Assembly (NCBI GenBank): GCA_944384265.1
Contig: CALWSR010000021.1
Span: 1 to 52,747 of the forward strand
Origin: an uncultured Clostridia bacterium
GTDB lineage: Bacteria; Bacillota; Clostridia; Lachnospirales; Anaerotignaceae
Length of the DNA: 52,747 bases
Direction: 5' to 3'
In this document: positions 26,222 to 34,870 of the stretch, one piece after another
Layout of the letters: every line of letters begins with the position of its first letter
Numbering within the stretch: the first letter of the stretch is position 1
Made by a program: the position numbers and the translations under genes
Notes under the pieces: generated by a model
Told to the model about the DNA's origin: nothing
Database searches by the model: none
What the model saw: only the letters and a program-made list of their open reading frames with translations

Positions 26222-27075
26222 ACCATTCCTCCTTTTGATATAAGCGGCTTTTGCTGCTTTCCTATAAAACAGAATACTATAAAACATTGATTGTACAGCC
26301 AAAACCATTTTTTGCATTTCTCTTTATTCCCTGTGTTCAAACAATTTTTTTGCATACATACTGCCTTTTTCAATGACAGAAAGCTTTGGCACATTTTCAG
26401 TACATTCAAATGATTTGATTCCCTCAGTATAGATATGATTTACCTACAATACCATATTATTTTTCATATAAACATGTCATATTCTACAAATGATTTAACA
26501 CAGTGTTTTCATTATCATACCAAAAATTGACCGAATATGCAAAAAATGATAAAAACCATTTCAGAAGACAATCATAGGCCTCATGAACAAATATGTTGTG
26601 TCCCCATTTTTTTGCTGTGCCTGCAATGTCATTGTAATGCTTGATACATTACCTTTTGACTGCTGCCATGGATGAGTGCATTTCTTTTTTACAAACCATT
26701 TTTTATAGGCGGTATACCATTAAGGCAGATTTCATTGCTTTTTACTATTCCAACAATTTATATTTTTAAGCTATGTGTACCAATCCATTTACATACAGAC
26801 TCTCTATTTTTTTCTATACTCTATGGAAGGAGAAAGCTTTTTTATGCTGTGGTTTTTGTCATTTTTGCAATAAAAAAGAGCCATAATGAACAGGCTCCTT
26901 CTCAAAAACGCATGGATATAGGCCTTAGCCGGAGGTATAAAACAGAAGCTTTCTGGGCTGAAGCTCCTGTTTTATTGTGCAAAAATGAATTTTTAGGAGT
27001 ATAAACTATTTTGATTGATATCTATATTGCAAAAATAGATGCCTTTATGGTTTAAAAAAGCATTTGTAATATCTT
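26222..27075. other. Gap with repeat-like relics upstream of ftsH's 3' end
   Basis: About 26270-26420 on the minus strand is another copy of the decayed block also seen near 1-400 and 12130-12420. Near 26940-26985, aaacagaagctt and aagctcctgtttta form a stem-loop that resembles one at 29155-29205 with a changed outer stem. The 110-codon plus-strand frame here has no ribosome-binding site. Confidence 0.4.
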
Positions 27076-28965
27076 TTATGCTTTTTGTAATGCCACTGCT
27101 TCTTCCTCCTGCAACAGCTTCATAAATTCCTCTCCTGTAATGGTTTCCTTTTCCAAAAGGAATGCGGCAATTTTATGAAGTGCCGGCTGATTTGCTTCCA
27201 AAAGCTTTATGGCCTTTTGGTGGCATTGTTTTATGATTTTAAGCACCTCTTCATCTATGGCGGCAGATGTGGTTTCTGCACAGTTTCTTACATTTCTGCC
27301 ATCCAAATATTTGTTTTGTATGCTTTCCAATCCCACCATGTCAAAACGCTCGCTCATGCCATATTGAGCCACCATATTTCTTGCCAGCTCTGTGGCTTTT
27401 TCAATGTCATTGGAGGCTCCTGTTGTCACTGTATGGAATATGACCTCTTCTGCGCCTCTGCCTGCCAAATAAGTTGTAATCTGGTCTAATATTTCCTCTT
27501 TGTTCATCAAATACTTTTCTTCCTCTGGCATTTGCATAGTATATCCCAATGCTCCCATGGTTCTAGGCACAATGGTAATTTTTTGAACAGGCTGTGTATT
27601 TTTTTGCAGTGCCGTTGCCAATGCATGGCCCACCTCATGATATGCCACAATTTTTCTTTCACTTTCTGTCATAATTCTGTCTTTTTTCTCCTGACCGGCA
27701 ATAATGATTTCCACTGCCTCCATCAAATCGGCCTGCTCCACCTTTTCTCTGCCAAAACGAACAGCACGCAATGCAGCTTCGTTGACAATGTTGGCCAAAT
27801 CTGCACCTGCTGCACCACTGGTGGCAAGGGCAATCTGGTGCAAATCCACATCATCTGTCAGCTTCACATCCTTTATATGCACCTTTAAAATGTCCTCTCT
27901 GCCCTTTAAATCCGGCTTGTCTACAATTACCCTTCTGTCAAACCGTCCCGGTCTTAAAAGGGCTTTATCCAGCACCTCCGGTCTGTTGGTAGCTCCCAAT
28001 ATGACAACGCCTTTGGAGGCATCAAAGCCGTCCATTTCTGACAACAGCTGATTCAATGTCTGCTCTCTTTCATCGTTGCCGCCCATTTGATTGTCACGGC
28101 TTTTTCCTATGGCATCAATTTCATCAATAAATACAATACAAGGGGCATTTTCCAATGCTTGTTTGAACAAATCCCGTACACGGGAGGCGCCCACCCCCAC
28201 AAACATCTCCACAAAATCAGAGCCGGAAAGAGAATAAAAAGGCACATTTGCCTCTCCTGCCACAGCCTTTGCCAGCAACGTTTTTCCTGTTCCCGGAGGG
28301 CCTACCAAAAGGGCACCCTTGGGCAGCTTTGCACCAATGGCAGTGTATCGTTCCGGTTTATGCAAAAAATCTACAATTTCCTGCAAGGACTCCTTTGCCT
28401 CCTCCTGTCCTGCCACATCTGCAAATGTGACGCCTGTTTCCTTTTGGGCATATATTTTGGCTGTATTTTTGCCAAAGCTCATAGGACCGCCCACACCGCC
28501 GCCCATTTTTTTCATCACAGAACGAAGTATCAAGCCCGAAATACCATAAATCAACAAAAAGGGCAGTACCCATGTGGCCAAAAAGCTCAATATAGGGGAG
28601 TTGTTTTCCACTGCTCTGTACTGTGTAGCACCTGAGGCAATAATTCTGTCTGTCAGCTGAGGGTCATCCACAATGCCTGTATAATACTGCCTTGCTCTCA
28701 AGCCATAAAAAGCATTTTCCTCCTCATTTTGCTGCGGCTTTTCTGTAATCACAAGCCGATCGGCCTGTATCTCCACCGTTTGCACCTGCTTTTGCGTAAG
28801 CATTTGCAAAAACTCTGTATAAGTGATTTCTGTTGCTTTTCTTGTTGTCATGGCTGACATAAAAATATTTAATACAGATGTAAATATCACTGCCATAATG
28901 ATAAAGCTAATGAGCATACGCATATCATTCTGACCGGAATTTTGGGGATTTTTTCCTGTGGGCAT
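27076..28965 (-). CDS. ftsH: ATP-dependent zinc metalloprotease FtsH
   Basis: A 629-residue protein. Two N-terminal membrane segments (about residues 15-37 and 125-145) flank an extracytoplasmic domain. An AAA+ domain follows, with Walker A GPPGTGKT, Walker [13 protein letters not shown] and the [23 protein letters not shown]. The M41 protease domain has [12 protein letters not shown] (HEVGH zinc motif) and the downstream zinc-ligand region. FtsH forms membrane hexamers that degrade membrane and short-lived proteins; in Firmicutes it is also needed for sporulation. The start follows aaggaggatatact. It stands alone; the usual neighbours (hpt, tilS) are absent. Confidence 0.96.
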   Translation of the reverse strand: MPTGKNPQNSGQNDMRMLISFIIMAVIFTSVLNIFMSAMTTRKATEITYTEFLQMLTQKQVQTVEIQADRLVITEKPQQNEEENAFYGLRARQYYTGIVDDPQLTDRIIASGATQYRAVENNSPILSFLATWVLPFLLIYGISGLILRSVMKKMGGGVGGPMSFGKNTAKIYAQKETGVTFADVAGQEEAKESLQEIVDFLHKPERYTAIGAKLPKGALLVGPPGTGKTLLAKAVAGEANVPFYSLSGSDFVEMFVGVGASRVRDLFKQALENAPCIVFIDEIDAIGKSRDNQMGGNDEREQTLNQLLSEMDGFDASKGVVILGATNRPEVLDKALLRPGRFDRRVIVDKPDLKGREDILKVHIKDVKLTDDVDLHQIALATSGAAGADLANIVNEAALRAVRFGREKVEQADLMEAVEIIIAGQEKKDRIMTESERKIVAYHEVGHALATALQKNTQPVQKITIVPRTMGALGYTMQMPEEEKYLMNKEEILDQITTYLAGRGAEEVIFHTVTTGASNDIEKATELARNMVAQYGMSERFDMVGLESIQNKYLDGRNVRNCAETTSAAIDEEVLKIIKQCHQKAIKLLEANQPALHKIAAFLLEKETITGEEFMKLLQEEEAVALQKA

Positions 28966-29341
28966 AGTATATCCTCCTTCAAATGGTAAAATATATATTA
29001 TGTAATATTGTATTATATCATACGTTATATTGTATTTCTTGTCTGAAAATAAAATATTTTTGAAGCATGAAAAATGTAAAAAAGGTGTAAAAGCCCTCTT
29101 TCAGTGTGTCAAAGGCTCATTTCATGCAAGCCTTTGCCCAATAGAGAGAAGTATAAAGCAGAAGCTGCATAGGCTAAAAGCCTTGAAGCTCCTGCTTTTT
29201 TCCGCCAAAAATAAGTTCCCACTGGGGCTTCCAGTTGGAAATCCCAACCCCTTTTTGGCCCTTGAAAAAATATAAAATCTAGTTTTTCTACCATTCTGGA
29301 AGGTGTAAAAGCACCCTTTTCACTTATTATAACAAAATCCT
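28966..29341. other. Intergenic region with one compound hairpin
   Basis: Holds the ftsH leader with a TATAAT-like box near 29010 on the minus strand. At about 29155-29205 is a compound stem-loop: gcagaagct/agctcctgc enclosing aggct/agcct, followed by a T-run. No gene is seen. Confidence 0.45.
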
Positions 29342-29734
29342 TCAAAACAAAAAATGATAAAAAACACTTTCAAAAAATAATCCTACTCCAAACCATACAG
29401 GGGCATAATCCAAGCGTATCAGCCCATGTATGTGATATTTGCTTTTGCTGTAATCCCATGGACAAACACCTGCCAGCCTTTGCAATCCCCAGCCGGAACC
29501 ATATTCTGCCAAAAAAATACAAAGCATATACACCCCTCCTCGCACCACCGGCGGAAATCCTGCCAAAATCAGAAACAATGGCTCCAACAACACAGCCATG
29601 CCATAAATGGGAAACATCCAAAGGGAGGTCTGGCCCATCAATGAAAAATCCTTTTTCAGCAAAGAATGCAGTCCTGTCCATAAAATTTCCAATACCCAGC
29701 CTATTACGCCATAAATCAAAAATCCTGTTATCAT
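29342..29734 (-). CDS. CmpB-like (putative ABC-transporter type IV) membrane protein
   Basis: A 130-residue protein with about four membrane segments. The motif GVIGWVLEILWTGLHSL near the N-terminus, the YGMAVLLEPLF segment and CPWDYSKSKYHIHGLIRLDY match the clostridial family catalogued as ABC_trans_CmpB/YmaB-type. The label transporter is weakly founded; no ATPase is adjacent. It is short relative to longer family members and has no convincing ribosome-binding site at its first codon. It is transcribed divergently from the PadR gene. Confidence 0.7.
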   Translation of the reverse strand: MITGFLIYGVIGWVLEILWTGLHSLLKKDFSLMGQTSLWMFPIYGMAVLLEPLFLILAGFPPVVRGGVYMLCIFLAEYGSGWGLQRLAGVCPWDYSKSKYHIHGLIRLDYAPVWFGVGLFFESVFYHFLF

Positions 29735-29795
29735 AAAAAATAGTATGATAAAAACAGGTGTGTTTTATACCTGTCTAACACTGTCAAAAATTGTA

Positions 29796-29824
29796 TTGAC
29801 ATAGATAGATTATCTATATATAAT
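29796..29824 (+). promoter_or_regulatory. Consensus promoter of padR-SEDS operon
   Basis: A perfect TTGACA (29796-29801), a 17-bp spacer and a perfect TATAAT (29819-29824). The spacer itself is an inverted repeat, the first of two operator-like sites. Confidence 0.85.
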
Positions 29825-29857
29825 ATGGATATACAGTATAGATAGATAATCTATATA
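29801..29857. promoter_or_regulatory. Paired operator-like sites for PadR
   Basis: Two near-palindromes, atagatagattatctata (29801-29818, between -35 and -10) and tatagatagataatctatat (29837-29856, downstream of -10), share the ATAGATA/TATCTAT half-site. The placement suits autorepression by the PadR protein encoded directly downstream. Confidence 0.65.
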
Positions 29858-29880
29858 ATAATCCATAAAGGAGGTATTTT

Positions 29881-30225
29881 ATGACAATGGACAAAAACCT
29901 TTTGACAGGCAGTACATCCATGCTTTTATTAAAATTGCTGGAGGAAAAGGATATGTATGGTTATATGATGATAGAAGAGCTTTCCAAAAAATCCGACAAC
30001 ACATTTGTACTAAAAGCCGGCACACTTTATCCTCTTTTGCATACATTGGAGGAAAAAGAATTTGTCACCTCCTATGAAAAAAACAGCCATACAGGCAGAC
30101 AGAGAAAATATTATGCCATTACAAAAAAAGGAAAGCAGCACTTAAATGAAAAAAGAGAACAATGGCAGCAATATACTTCTGCTGTCAACAATGTATTGAA
30201 GGGAGGTATGACATTTGCTTACTGA
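29881..30225 (+). CDS. PadR family transcriptional regulator
   Basis: A 114-residue winged-helix regulator. The recognition-helix and wing region reads AGTLYPLLHTLEEKEFVTSY, and KYYAITKKGKQHL follows, both typical of PadR. A short C-terminal helix for dimerisation makes it a subfamily 2 (short) PadR. The gene overlaps the next by 11 bp. PadR proteins of this class often control a neighbouring envelope or efflux gene, here the HAAS-SEDS protein. The start follows aaaggaggtatttt. Confidence 0.92.
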   Translation: MTMDKNLLTGSTSMLLLKLLEEKDMYGYMMIEELSKKSDNTFVLKAGTLYPLLHTLEEKEFVTSYEKNSHTGRQRKYYAITKKGKQHLNEKREQWQQYTSAVNNVLKGGMTFAY

Positions 30226-31606
30226 CATAAAAAAATATTTGGACACGGTTTGCCAGCAAATTCGCTTTCAAAATGCTCACAAGCTAGTACAAAAAGAACT
30301 GGAGGACCATATTATTGACCAAACAGAAGCATTTGCCGCAGAGGGTATTGCCCAAAAAGAGGCTGTGAAAAAAGCCATTGCACAAATGGGCGACCCTGTT
30401 TTGGTAGGCACGCAGCTGGACAGAGTATACCGCCCCAAAACACAATGGCATTTGATTTTATTTGTACTGTTCTTTTCCATTGTGGGCATTGTTCTTCAGT
30501 ATTTTTTGCAAAGCATTGTGTATGAACAAATGCCCGGTGTAAAAACCATTTTAAGCATTTTCATTGGAATGGGTGTCATGATACTTTTTTATCACATAGA
30601 TTTTACCATATTGGCTGACCATGCTGTCAAAATATATACAGTCTATGTCATTGCAATGGGCGTTGTATTTTTTCTCAGCGCATTTCCTGTCAATGGATAT
30701 CCTGTTTATATCAATGGTGTTGCCCATGTGCCTCCTCTGATATACCTTTTTCCTGTTGTATTTACAGGCATATTGTATCATATGAGAGGAAAATGCTATG
30801 GCGGCGTATTGCTTTGCATGGCTTCTATGATACCGCCCATACTGTTTTCATCAAATATTGGCATAAATACAGCCTGTGTGTGGATAATACTGGTCAATAT
30901 CCTTTTGATGACAATGGCCATTTTCAAAAACTGGTTTGCAGTGAAAAAAGCCTCTACACTGCTCATGCTCTACATTCCCATGCTATTTTTGGGCGGCTTT
31001 GCAGCCATGCACCCTGCTGTAAGACGCCGGCTTCATGTTGCTATTATAGACCCTAACAATTTGGATTACATACGATATATATTGCAAAATAATATCAAAG
31101 GTGCTTCCCTTTTGGGAAGGGGAGAAGCCATTATGCTTCCTTCCGGAAAAAAATTGGATTTGCTCAATGTTCTGCCCTATTCTACTGAGTTTTTTCCTGC
31201 CTGTATACTCCACTATGGCGGGTGGGTGCTTTTGATTCTTTTTTTAGCAGTCTATTTCCTTTTTTTGGCAAGAATTTTTTATCTTGCCAAAAAACAAAAA
31301 AGCCAGCTGGGATTTATGACAGCCATGTCTGTATTTTTGACATTTTCAATACTAAGCATTTGGAACATCATTTCCAACAGTGGGTTCTTTTTCTATTTTA
31401 ATTTTTTAGAAATTCCCTTTTTTTCCCATGGCGGAACATTATATATACTGTTTTTTATGCTGTTTGGTACATTGCTTTCTGTTTTTCGTACAGGAAGCTG
31501 TGTGCAAGACAATCTAATCACACAAAAAACAGCATTACCCTTTTTTCAATTTGAAAATGGTACCATTATCATTCATTTATTTTCCAAAAAAGACAATGCA
31601 AAATAA
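30215..31606 (+). CDS. HAAS-SEDS fusion (FtsW/RodA/SpoVE-like)
   Basis: A 463-residue protein. Residues about 1-75 are a cytoplasmic helical permease-prefix/HAAS domain (KELEDHIIDQTEAFAAEG, VKKAIAQMGDPVLVGTQLDR), the kind that pairs with PadR regulators. Residues about 80-440 contain roughly nine to ten membrane segments of SEDS type: NIISNSGFFFYFNFLEIPFF then SHGGTLY corresponds to the NIG...LPFISYGGS signature. In SEDS peptidoglycan polymerases the fourth outer loop has LPEQHTDF with an essential Asp. Here the matching segment is LPYSTEF, with Glu at that position and the His lost. It may be a divergent polymerase, a lipid-linked substrate binder or an inactive form. The start is TTG, eight bases after GGGAGG. 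Confidence 0.82.
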   Translation: MLTDIKKYLDTVCQQIRFQNAHKLVQKELEDHIIDQTEAFAAEGIAQKEAVKKAIAQMGDPVLVGTQLDRVYRPKTQWHLILFVLFFSIVGIVLQYFLQSIVYEQMPGVKTILSIFIGMGVMILFYHIDFTILADHAVKIYTVYVIAMGVVFFLSAFPVNGYPVYINGVAHVPPLIYLFPVVFTGILYHMRGKCYGGVLLCMASMIPPILFSSNIGINTACVWIILVNILLMTMAIFKNWFAVKKASTLLMLYIPMLFLGGFAAMHPAVRRRLHVAIIDPNNLDYIRYILQNNIKGASLLGRGEAIMLPSGKKLDLLNVLPYSTEFFPACILHYGGWVLLILFLAVYFLFLARIFYLAKKQKSQLGFMTAMSVFLTFSILSIWNIISNSGFFFYFNFLEIPFFSHGGTLYILFFMLFGTLLSVFRTGSCVQDNLITQKTALPFFQFENGTIIIHLFSKKDNAK

Positions 31607-32360
31607 TGCCCCTTTTCATGCACTGCTGCAAAAAAATGCTTTAAGGCTTTTTGAAAAACCATCAGAAAGCCTTAAAGCCCATAAAACAATGCCGCTTTTA
31701 TGCCAAAGCAATGACGTAATTTTTTTAAAAAAATATGCAGACAGCATACTACATTGTATTTCTGTTTCTGCACTGCTGTTTTTCATTTTTTTGCAGCAAA
31801 GCAGATATGTTTTTCCATACAGTGCCATAGGGGTATTGTCACTGTATATCATCCACAATACTCTTTTTTAGGCTTTTCGTCATCCTTTTGTGCCTATCCA
31901 TAGCCTATATTGACCTATTTCATATGGTATATTTCTTCCATGTAACAGTCAGTTCATTCTCCCCTTCCATTCTGTCATTTTGAAAGCTTTTTTGGTCAGT
32001 CCATACCTCCAGACAGTTTCGGAAAAAACCACAAATCCATTGTAATATTTGGGGTATGAAAATAAAATCCTTTATTTCTAAATAAGAGCAATGCTTAGCA
32101 AAATGATTTATTGCAATATCTGTCAGCTTGCATACAAAAGATTTTCATCCATGCCCATAAAATAAAAGGGCAATACCAATGTCTAAAAAACAGAAAACTA
32201 CAAACAGCTTTTATATTTGATTTTGGGGAATTTATCAAAAATATAAAAACACTTCAAAAATAAAGCTTTGAAGCAAATTGGTGCTGCTGCATATCTAAAT
32301 GCCATTGTATATAAATGCAGAAGAGCAAAAAACATTTTTATATGCAAATTTTCTTATGAT
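31607..32360. other. Gap downstream of the SEDS gene, with one 13-bp hairpin
   Basis: GCTTTAAGGCTTT (31638-31650) pairs perfectly with AAAGCCTTAAAGC (31666-31678) but lacks a T-run, so it is only terminator-like. A 106-codon plus-strand frame overlaps the end of the SEDS gene and has no start signal. The rest shows nothing. Confidence 0.45.
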
Positions 32361-33443
32361 TTATTGTATGACACTTGCCAATATTTCTGCCAAAGGCTCC
32401 ATAGCATTTTTGGCCTCCTCTTTGGTATTCATTTGACTTCCTACCTCTATCAGCAAAGAACGAGGCTTCATATGCAGACTGTAACGATAGGCGTGTAAAT
32501 AAATTTTTCGTGTGAAATCTGTAAAAAGAGATTGGGCAGTTGTCTGCATTTGCAGACTAAATGCTAAATTGTCCTCCAAATTTTCATTGGAAAGCCCCTC
32601 TGTGGGCTGTATCACCCCATCCTGATTCAATCGGCACATACCATTAAAAAACATGATTTTAGCACATTGCTTGCCATCAATTTCTGTTACCAGATGTATA
32701 TTTTCAGGCAGTCCATCTCTATGCATATCTATGACAACCTGTATGCTAGGATTTTCTGCCAATATTTTTGCAATGGCCGGCTCCATTCTTTCATATGCTC
32801 CCAAAATCTGTCCTTTGCCGTCTACAATGTCATATCTTCCTGTATCATGAAGCACCTCTATGCCATATTTCTTTTCCAATATATTTTTCAACTCCTCTCC
32901 CACGCCCCATATGCCTTCGCTCATATCCTTTGACATATCGCTGTCTATAAAGCCTTCTGTGGAATGGGTATGAAAAATCAACACCTTGGGTCCCTTTTGG
33001 CTGTTGTCAATGGCAAAATCCTTTTCCAAAAATTCTTTTGGTTTGATATCCCCTTGCAGTAAAGCAGTGCGGGAATCCACTAAATAATAATTTTGTTTTA
33101 AAAAATCCACATTTTCCATTTGCGCAAGCAGCTCCGGTGTCACTGCTTTGACAGCAGGCACTGCCGCAGACTGATATGTAACATCTTCAAATCCTACTAT
33201 ATTTTCAGAAATATCTTTTATCAATTCTGGATTTTCACTGTCCTTGGTATCGTCCTGATTAAAAAATTTGCTGACCGGTACACTGGGCATATCCGTTTTT
33301 GCCATGTTGGGAACCGTTTCTTCTATAAAAGCAAAAGCCCCCTGCTTTGTTAAAAAAAAGGCGGACAATATAAAACAAATTAAAAAACCTATCATACTTT
33401 GCAGAATCATTTTTTTCATATGAGATTGCTGTCGAAAATGCAA
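32361..33443 (-). CDS. spoIIP: Stage II sporulation protein P
   Basis: A 360-residue protein with an N-terminal membrane anchor (about residues 12-32) and a C-terminal SpoIIP amidase/endopeptidase domain. Catalytic-region motifs are VLIFHTHSTEGF, VIDMHRDGLPENI and LLIEVGSQMNTKEEAKNAMEPLA. SpoIIP removes stem peptides and cuts cross-links during engulfment, in a complex with SpoIID and SpoIIM. The start is a TTG after AAAGGAGGCGGAGGCAT, with a possible ATG eight codons inside. It is usually linked to gpr; here it stands alone. Confidence 0.92.
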   Translation of the reverse strand: MHFRQQSHMKKMILQSMIGFLICFILSAFFLTKQGAFAFIEETVPNMAKTDMPSVPVSKFFNQDDTKDSENPELIKDISENIVGFEDVTYQSAAVPAVKAVTPELLAQMENVDFLKQNYYLVDSRTALLQGDIKPKEFLEKDFAIDNSQKGPKVLIFHTHSTEGFIDSDMSKDMSEGIWGVGEELKNILEKKYGIEVLHDTGRYDIVDGKGQILGAYERMEPAIAKILAENPSIQVVIDMHRDGLPENIHLVTEIDGKQCAKIMFFNGMCRLNQDGVIQPTEGLSNENLEDNLAFSLQMQTTAQSLFTDFTRKIYLHAYRYSLHMKPRSLLIEVGSQMNTKEEAKNAMEPLAEILASVIQ

Positions 33444-33633
33444 ATGCCTCCGCCTCCTTTTTTATTGGCTGTTTACAGTTTATGCCCCAAAAATAAAAAA
33501 AGAACTATTATATGCCTTGCTCATTGGGGCAAAAGCATTTTTTATAAAAAAATTCCTTTTTTTGAACAAAATGCCCCTCTTTTCTCGTCTAATAAAATAT
33601 GGGGGGAATAATATGACATGAAGGAGGAAAATC

Positions 33634-34641
33634 ATGAAACAATATCAAAAAAGCTTATTGAGAGCCATTGTTATTTTTATTTGTATTTTCATTGCAGCAA
33701 TATTGTTGTTTTTTCAAAAGCAATATACACATCCTTTGCCTCAATTATATTTAGAAGATATTTGTACAGACAGTGGCTTTGAAAAATATATAGCCTATGA
33801 TATTTTTGAGCTTTCTGACGGAAATCCTTGGAAAGAGCAATGGCATTTGACCAGGCTGCCTGTATATTACAATACAAATTATGACAATCAAAGTGCTTCT
33901 TATGATGAGAAAATGGATATTATGGCAGAAAAAATAAAACAGCTGCAAACAAAAATAGAGCAGTTTGGCATTACAGGCACAATAAAAACGGTTTATGATA
34001 CAGAAAAGGGAAGGCTGGAAAGTGACACCATGACATTTTTTATAGAAAGCCATACAGACCAGATAAAAGTGGTTTTTCACACACCCATTGCCCTATCTGC
34101 CTCAGAAAAGCCAAAAACAAGAGAAGAGGCAGAAAAGCTTCTTTTTGAACTGATAGACACTTACAAAGAGGAATTTCACTGGCAGGAGTGTGCGCCTGCC
34201 CTTTTTTCAAGCTATTCTCATGATGGTATCATACAGTTTGAGCTTTGGGCATATGAACAGGGAGATACATTGGAAGAAGATTTATTAAACTATCATTTTC
34301 ATAGAGCATGGTTTGAAATAGATGAAAATGCCAATATCACTTCCATATTGTGGACCAACCAAAATTTGAATGAAAAAATAGGAAATTATCCCATTATTTC
34401 TCCCCAAAAGGCAAAAGAGCTGCTGCTTGCAAAAAGCTATATGACCACTTCACCCTATTCTTTTTCAGAAGATATGCCCATTGTCAAAACAGAGCTGACT
34501 TACATACACCACTGCAACAGCCGCATTTTTATGCCTTATTATAAATTTTTTGTACAGCTGCCTGCAAAAGAAAATGGCATGAATGTTTACGGCACATATT
34601 ATGTGCCTGCCATAAAAGAACAATATTTCAAAAAATTTTGA
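33634..34641 (+). CDS. Membrane-anchored protein of unknown function
   Basis: A 335-residue protein with one N-terminal membrane segment (about residues 9-28) and an extracytoplasmic region of mixed alpha/beta character. The C-terminal third (ISPQKAKELLLAKSYM, then YIHHCNSRIFMPYYKFFVQLP and YGTYYVPAI) has the look of YycI- or PepSY-like sensor-associated domains, where a helix and paired strands recur. I do not assign it. The start follows tgaaggaggaaaatc. The next gene, a PEGA protein, begins 229 bp later. Confidence 0.75.
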   Translation: MKQYQKSLLRAIVIFICIFIAAILLFFQKQYTHPLPQLYLEDICTDSGFEKYIAYDIFELSDGNPWKEQWHLTRLPVYYNTNYDNQSASYDEKMDIMAEKIKQLQTKIEQFGITGTIKTVYDTEKGRLESDTMTFFIESHTDQIKVVFHTPIALSASEKPKTREEAEKLLFELIDTYKEEFHWQECAPALFSSYSHDGIIQFELWAYEQGDTLEEDLLNYHFHRAWFEIDENANITSILWTNQNLNEKIGNYPIISPQKAKELLLAKSYMTTSPYSFSEDMPIVKTELTYIHHCNSRIFMPYYKFFVQLPAKENGMNVYGTYYVPAIKEQYFKKF

Positions 34642-34870
34642 GATTTCTGCCCTATATTTTGACCAAAAACACCGGCTTTTATGAAAAATAAACCAAAACA
34701 ATAGGCACAGCATATTTGTTTTTGCCCTTTTCCCTTCTGATTTTATAAAAAATGCTCTTTTATACAATTTTCTCTTGCTCTTTTTTGTGGAAACAGCTAA
34801 AATAAAAATGATACAATCTTGTATAATTGGGAAGGGCAATAGGATTTCCAATGAGCGGGGGTAATGGAAC

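Noticed and set aside
26672..27004. A 110-codon plus-strand frame before ftsH's end
   Set aside because: No start signal, AT-driven composition, and it spans a stem-loop repeat.
31551..31871. A 106-codon frame overlapping the SEDS gene end
   Set aside because: No ribosome-binding site, and it contains the 13-bp hairpin; probably not translated.
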